Part shown: positions 5,072-7,924 of the stretch, piece by piece
Layout: the number at the start of each line of letters is the position of its first letter
Position numbering within the stretch: position 1 is the first letter of the stretch
Source of the DNA: JBICHM01 sp043101835
Lineage (GTDB): Bacteria > Planctomycetota > Phycisphaerae > Phycisphaerales > UBA1924
DNA: 7,924 bases
Reading direction: 5' to 3'
Assembly: GCA_043101835.1 (NCBI GenBank)
Contig: JBICHM010000297.1
Location: 1 to 7,924 of the forward strand
The notes under the pieces: model-generated
What the model saw: the letters and a program-made list of their open reading frames with translations, nothing else
Told to the model about the DNA's origin: nothing
The model's database searches: none
Made by a program: the position numbers and the translations under genes

Positions 5072-5776
5072 TCATGCGAACTCGGCCAAGAACGCCTCGA
5101 CCGCCGCGCTGGTCGCCTCGGGGCGCTCGATCGGCGCGAGATGGCCGGCGCCCGGGATGATTCGCACGCGCGCATCCGGCATCCGTTCGGCCATGCGCCG
5201 GGCGATGTCAGGTGGCGTGAGCACATCGTCGGCGCCGTAGACGAGCAGCGTCGGGATCCGGATCGACTCGAGCAGCGGCCAGGCGTCGGGGCGCTCGCGG
5301 AGCGCGCGGATGTTGGCGCGCGTGTGCTCGTCGGGCGCTGCGCGCAGGCGGTCGACCCAGGCGTCGCGCAGGGCGCGGTCGACCGACGGGCTGCACACGA
5401 CGCCGGCGAAGGCATCGGCGACGGAGCGCGAGCCGACGAGTCGCGCGCGTCGCTCGAGGTCGTCCCAGGCGCGTTGGGCGGCGGGATCTTCAGCGCCGGG
5501 CTGGGCGTCGAAGACCATGAGCGCGCGCACGCGCTCGGGCCGGCGCGCCGCGAGGTGCATCGCGATGATGCCACCCATCGAGAGCCCGCCGAGGACGGCG
5601 GGCGCATCGGGCGCGACGGCGTCGAGCGCCCGGAGCGCGCTGTCGAGGAGGCCGTCGAAGGTGTCGGCCACGAGGCGCGGCGTCGCGACGAGTCGCGGCG
5701 CGAGCGACTCGACGAGCGGGTCCCACATCTCCGGCCCGAGCAGCAGGCCGTGCAGGAGAACGACGGGCGTGGTCAC
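5072..5776 (-). CDS. Alpha/beta-fold hydrolase
   Basis: This encodes a 234-residue hydrolase with a complete apparent triad. Ser66 is in the nucleophile elbow GLSMG (64-68). Asp184 is in YGADDVLTPP (180-189). His212 is in GAGHLAP (209-215). The oxyanion region is LLHG near residues 7-10. The cap region (about 93-165) is short and helical. The size and motifs fit the broad esterase/lipase/aminoacrylate-hydrolase-like group, but the substrate cannot be read from sequence. There is no signal peptide or membrane segment, so the protein is cytosolic. The start is GTG at 5776. It overlaps the upstream phoH stop as GTGA and has no Shine-Dalgarno sequence of its own, so translation is probably coupled to phoH. 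It is the last gene of the operon, and the next strong terminator is at 4776-4820. Confidence 0.87.
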   Translation of the reverse strand: MTTPVVLLHGLLLGPEMWDPLVESLAPRLVATPRLVADTFDGLLDSALRALDAVAPDAPAVLGGLSMGGIIAMHLAARRPERVRALMVFDAQPGAEDPAAQRAWDDLERRARLVGSRSVADAFAGVVCSPSVDRALRDAWVDRLRAAPDEHTRANIRALRERPDAWPLLESIRIPTLLVYGADDVLTPPDIARRMAERMPDARVRIIPGAGHLAPIERPEATSAAVEAFLAEFA

Positions 5777-7269
5777 AGGCGTTCGGAGGCGAGGCTCGCG
5801 AGGTCGCTGCGCTCGGACTTCTGGAGCGTGACATGGCCCACGGCGCCGGAGCCGCGCATCCGTTCGACGGTGTAGGAGAGTCCGTTGGAGGAGGAGTCGA
5901 GATAGGGGTTGTCGATCTGTTCGATATCGCCGGTGAGGACGATCTTCGTGCCCTCGCCCGCGCGGCTGATGATGGTCTTCACCTCGTGGGGCGTCAGGTT
6001 CTGCGCCTCGTCGACGATGATGAACTGGTGGGGGATCGAGCGCCCACGGATGTAGGTGAGCGCCTCGAGCACGAGCTTGCCGTCGGCGAGGAGACGCTCG
6101 AGTCGCTGCTCGGTGGAGAGGCTCTCGGCGGACTGGTAGTGCGAGCCGCGCGTGCTGAGCAGGTAGTCGAGGTTGTCGAAGATCGGCTGCATCCAGGCGC
6201 TGAGCTTCTCTTCCTTCTCGCCGGGGAGGAAGCCGATGTCGCGCCCCATGGGCACGATGGGGCGCGCGACGAGCAGTTTGTCGTAGCGCTCCTCCTGGAA
6301 GACCTTGGTCATGCCCGCGGCGAGGGCGAGCAGCGTCTTCCCGCTGCCGGCGCCGCCGGTGAGGGTGATGAGTTTGACCTCGTCGTCGAGGAGCAGTTCA
6401 AGGGCCATCGTCTGCTCGACGTTGCGCGCCATGACGCCGAAGACGGGGCGTCGCGGGCCGGTGACTGGCACGAGGTGGTCGGTGTCGGCGAGGCGACGCG
6501 CGACGCCGGAGTGGCTCTCGTCGGCGGTGTCGCGGAGGAGGACGAACTCGTTGGTCTCGATGGCGCGGCTGACGGTGGTCCCGTCGTCGCGCCGGCGCGC
6601 GAGGTGCTCCTCGAGTCGGTCGATCGAGAGCATGCGCTGCTCGTAAAGCTCGTCGATGAGCTCGCCCGGCGTCTCGATGGCGAACTGGCCGGTGTAGAGG
6701 CGGTCGGCGTCGACCTTCTGGTTCTCGAAGTCTTCGCTGCGCACGCCGAGGGCGTCGGCCTTGATGCGGGCGTTGATGTCTTTGGAGACGAAGACGGTGC
6801 GCTCGCCCCGCTCGTGGAGGGCGTAGGCGACGGCGATGATCCGGTTGTCCTTGATGTCAGCGCTGAGGGCGTCGGGTCGCTTGTGCTGCTCGACGTCGAT
6901 GCGGATGGCCCCGTTGGCGGTCTCGCCCTCATCGGCGGCGTCGTAGCCGTCGGCGGTGGTCGTCCAGCGGACGCCCTGGTCGAGGCGGCCCCGCTCGCGC
7001 AGGCGGTCGAGGTGGCGGATGCACTGGCGGGCGTTGCGGGCGAGGTCGTTGGCCCCGCCCTTGAACTCGTCGAGCTCCTCGAGGACGGCGAAGGGGATGA
7101 CGACATCGTTCTCTTCGAAGACGAAGAGGCTGTTGGGGTTGTGGAGGAGGACGCTGGTGTCGAGAACGAAGGTCTTTACCTCGGTCGCGGCGCGCCCGTT
7201 CGGGGCCGGGGCGCTCTCCTTCGCCGGGGTCGATTTCGTCGCGGCGGCCTTCTCTGCGCGTGCGCCCAC
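5773..7269 (-). CDS. PhoH family protein with N-terminal PIN domain (PhoH2-like)
   Basis: This 498-residue protein fuses a PIN-type ribonuclease domain to a PhoH ATPase. The PIN part spans about 31-180. Its acidic metal-site residues are apparent at Asp37 (VLDTSV), Glu64/65 (VLEELDEFK), Asp141 (DNRIIA) and Asp164 (VSKDINARIKAD). The PhoH ATPase (about 265-498) has Walker A GGAGSGKT (305-312), Walker B FIIVDEAQN (416-424), the TGDIEQID motif (446-453) and a basic KSERSDLA tail. Mycobacterial PhoH2 is known to unwind and cut RNA with ATP; I infer a similar role here. Residues 1-30 are a low-complexity Ala/Lys/Pro lead-in. The GTG at 7269 is chosen because GGAGG lies six bases upstream and no upstream in-frame sequence is conserved. 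An ATG at 7282 is out of frame with the PIN domain. The gene heads an operon with the hydrolase downstream. Confidence 0.93.
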   Translation of the reverse strand: MGARAEKAAATKSTPAKESAPAPNGRAATEVKTFVLDTSVLLHNPNSLFVFEENDVVIPFAVLEELDEFKGGANDLARNARQCIRHLDRLRERGRLDQGVRWTTTADGYDAADEGETANGAIRIDVEQHKRPDALSADIKDNRIIAVAYALHERGERTVFVSKDINARIKADALGVRSEDFENQKVDADRLYTGQFAIETPGELIDELYEQRMLSIDRLEEHLARRRDDGTTVSRAIETNEFVLLRDTADESHSGVARRLADTDHLVPVTGPRRPVFGVMARNVEQTMALELLLDDEVKLITLTGGAGSGKTLLALAAGMTKVFQEERYDKLLVARPIVPMGRDIGFLPGEKEEKLSAWMQPIFDNLDYLLSTRGSHYQSAESLSTEQRLERLLADGKLVLEALTYIRGRSIPHQFIIVDEAQNLTPHEVKTIISRAGEGTKIVLTGDIEQIDNPYLDSSSNGLSYTVERMRGSGAVGHVTLQKSERSDLASLASERL

Positions 7270-7404
7270 ACCCGTCCTCCATGACCAGGGCGGCTCCGGC
7301 GGGCGGCTCCTCCGCCCGGACGCGCCGGGCCGCGAGCGGTCTCCGTACAGTGTAATGCCACGCGCCGCCCAGGCGGCGCCGATTGAGGAAAGCGGAGGGC
7401 GCCG
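7270..7404. promoter_or_regulatory. Divergent intergenic region between phoH and NIF3 genes
   Basis: The 135 bases must carry the promoters for both directions. The only relatively AT-rich patch is 7344-7357. It contains TGTAAT on the plus strand and TACACT on the minus strand as possible -10 elements, but neither has a good -35. Two perfect inverted repeats flank the patch. CGGGCGG/CCGCCCG (7300-7318, 5-base spacer) is on the phoH side, and GCGCCGCC/GGCGGCGC (7362-7379, 2-base centre) is on the NIF3 side. They could be operators or leader hairpins. Shared control of both genes is possible but is inference. Confidence 0.45.
7276..7280 (-). promoter_or_regulatory. Shine-Dalgarno that fixes the phoH GTG start
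   Basis: GGAGG lies six bases before the GTG at 7269, which is ideal spacing. It overlaps the last base of an ATG (7282-7280) in a different frame. That ATG opens a 117-codon Arg-rich shadow frame and could not be initiated from this site. This makes GTG, not ATG, the likely start of the PIN-PhoH protein. Confidence 0.65.
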
Positions 7405-7924
7405 ATGCGGGTCGCGGATCTTGTGGAGACGCTGGAGTCGATCGCTCCGGCCTCGAACGCCGAGTCGTGGGACAACGTCGGCCTGCTGGTGGGCGACCCC
7501 GATCGGGCCATCACCGGCCCGGCCGTGCTCGCGATCGATTTCACGAAGCCCATCCTTGATGAGGCGCTCGCGAAGCGCGCAAGCGTGGTGATCGCCTACC
7601 ACCCGCCGATCTTCCACCCGCTCAAGCGCCTCGATGCGCGCGACCCGCGCTCGCGCACGCTGCTCGGGGCGATCGAGGCGGGGATCGCGGTCTATTCGCC
7701 CCACACGGCGCTCGACGCGACGCCCGGTGGCACGACGGACTGGCTGTGCGACATGCTCGCGCCGCCGGGGGAGAAGGCGAAGTCCTTCGGCGACCGGCGC
7801 GCCCTGGCGCCGCAGAACCGCGTGGACGCGCGCCAGGCCTTCAAGATCGTCACCTTCGTGCCCGCCGAGCACGCGGAGCGCGTGCGCGATGCGCTGGCGA
7901 GCGCGGGCGCGGGGCGCATCGGCG
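7405..7924 (+). CDS. NIF3/DUF34 dinuclear metal-centre protein (3' end outside window)
   Basis: The first 173 residues are visible, and the frame is open to the window end. SWDNVGLLVGD (21-31), AYHPPIFHPLK (64-74) and SPHTALDATPGGTTDWL (98-114) are the family signatures. His66, His100 and Asp104 lie in the conserved metal-site region. From about residue 146, FKIVTFVPAEHAERV begins the PII/CutA-like insert, so this should be the long form of roughly 370 residues, with the last metal ligands beyond the window. The position held by the first His of the bacterial HH pair (as in E. coli YbgI) is Tyr65 here. The Y-H-P-P-I-F form is the one I associate with eukaryotic NIF3. The ATG at 7405 is preceded by GGAGGG at five bases. 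The protein is likely cytosolic and forms hexamers like its relatives. Its biochemical role is still debated; GTP cyclohydrolase I type 2 is an old and doubtful label. Confidence 0.92.
   Translation, partial: MRVADLVETLESIAPASNAESWDNVGLLVGDPDRAITGPAVLAIDFTKPILDEALAKRASVVIAYHPPIFHPLKRLDARDPRSRTLLGAIEAGIAVYSPHTALDATPGGTTDWLCDMLAPPGEKAKSFGDRRALAPQNRVDARQAFKIVTFVPAEHAERVRDALASAGAGRIG

Noticed and set aside
5072..7269. phoH-hydrolase pair as a toxin-antitoxin system
   Set aside because: Mycobacterial PhoH2 is paired with a small upstream antitoxin-like gene. Here the partner is a full-size alpha/beta hydrolase downstream, and no small upstream gene exists.
5833..7284. Long plus-strand open frame (483 codons) opposite phoH
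   Set aside because: It is entirely antisense to the PIN-PhoH gene, whose Walker motifs fix the coding strand. The translation is a Val/Gly/Asp/Glu-rich mirror with no motif.
7270..7872. Upstream extension of the phoH frame to 7872
   Set aside because: The extension runs antisense through the NIF3 gene and shows no conserved sequence. The GTG at 7269 with GGAGG is the sound start.

Overview
The window is GC-rich (codon third positions mostly G/C) and most likely comes from a planctomycete of the Phycisphaerae type. The main clue is a secreted 607-residue protein ending in two dockerin-like repeats of the form D-x-N-x-D-G-x-x-D-G-A-D-L-G-x-L-L-G-A-W-G. That C-terminal module is very common on exported proteins of Phycisphaerae. 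This placement rests on family knowledge and not on a database search.

Layout, left to right. Bases 1-10 match the last ten bases of the Illumina TruSeq adapter, so this end is probably an uncleaned contig edge. A minus-strand block follows. It holds a secreted trypsin-like serine protease (208-1002), a hairpin terminator (1180-1213), a truncated right-handed beta-helix remnant with no ATG start (1290-1580), and the large secreted dockerin-tailed protein (1599-3422). Next is a compact tRNA-Glu(CTC) unit on the minus strand, with its own promoter (3740-3767) and a strong intrinsic terminator (3555-3589). A Bax inhibitor-1/YccA-type membrane protein (3798-4637) lies upstream of it. A 434-base gap (4638-5071) holds a candidate promoter, a perfect 12-bp terminator stem and two further hairpins. 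The last minus-strand unit is a two-gene operon: a PIN-PhoH ribonuclease/ATPase (5773-7269, GTG start) and an alpha/beta hydrolase (5072-5776, GTG start) whose reading frames overlap by four bases (GTGA). A 135-base divergent intergenic region with two perfect inverted repeats separates this operon from a plus-strand NIF3/DUF34 gene (7405 to the window end, incomplete).

How the genes relate. The left third encodes exported proteins: a protease, a beta-helix remnant and a dockerin-tailed protein. The right part is housekeeping or stress-type: tRNA, membrane protein, RNA metabolism, hydrolase and a metal-binding NIF3 protein. The only firm functional link is the translationally coupled phoH-hydrolase pair. 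I see no CRISPR array, insertion sequence, prophage, toxin-antitoxin pair or recognisable defence system, and no clear case for an undescribed multi-gene system. The observations most worth following are the possible adapter remnant, the decapitated beta-helix gene, the dockerin-like tail, the PIN-PhoH/hydrolase coupling and the structured 3' region at 4776-4970.
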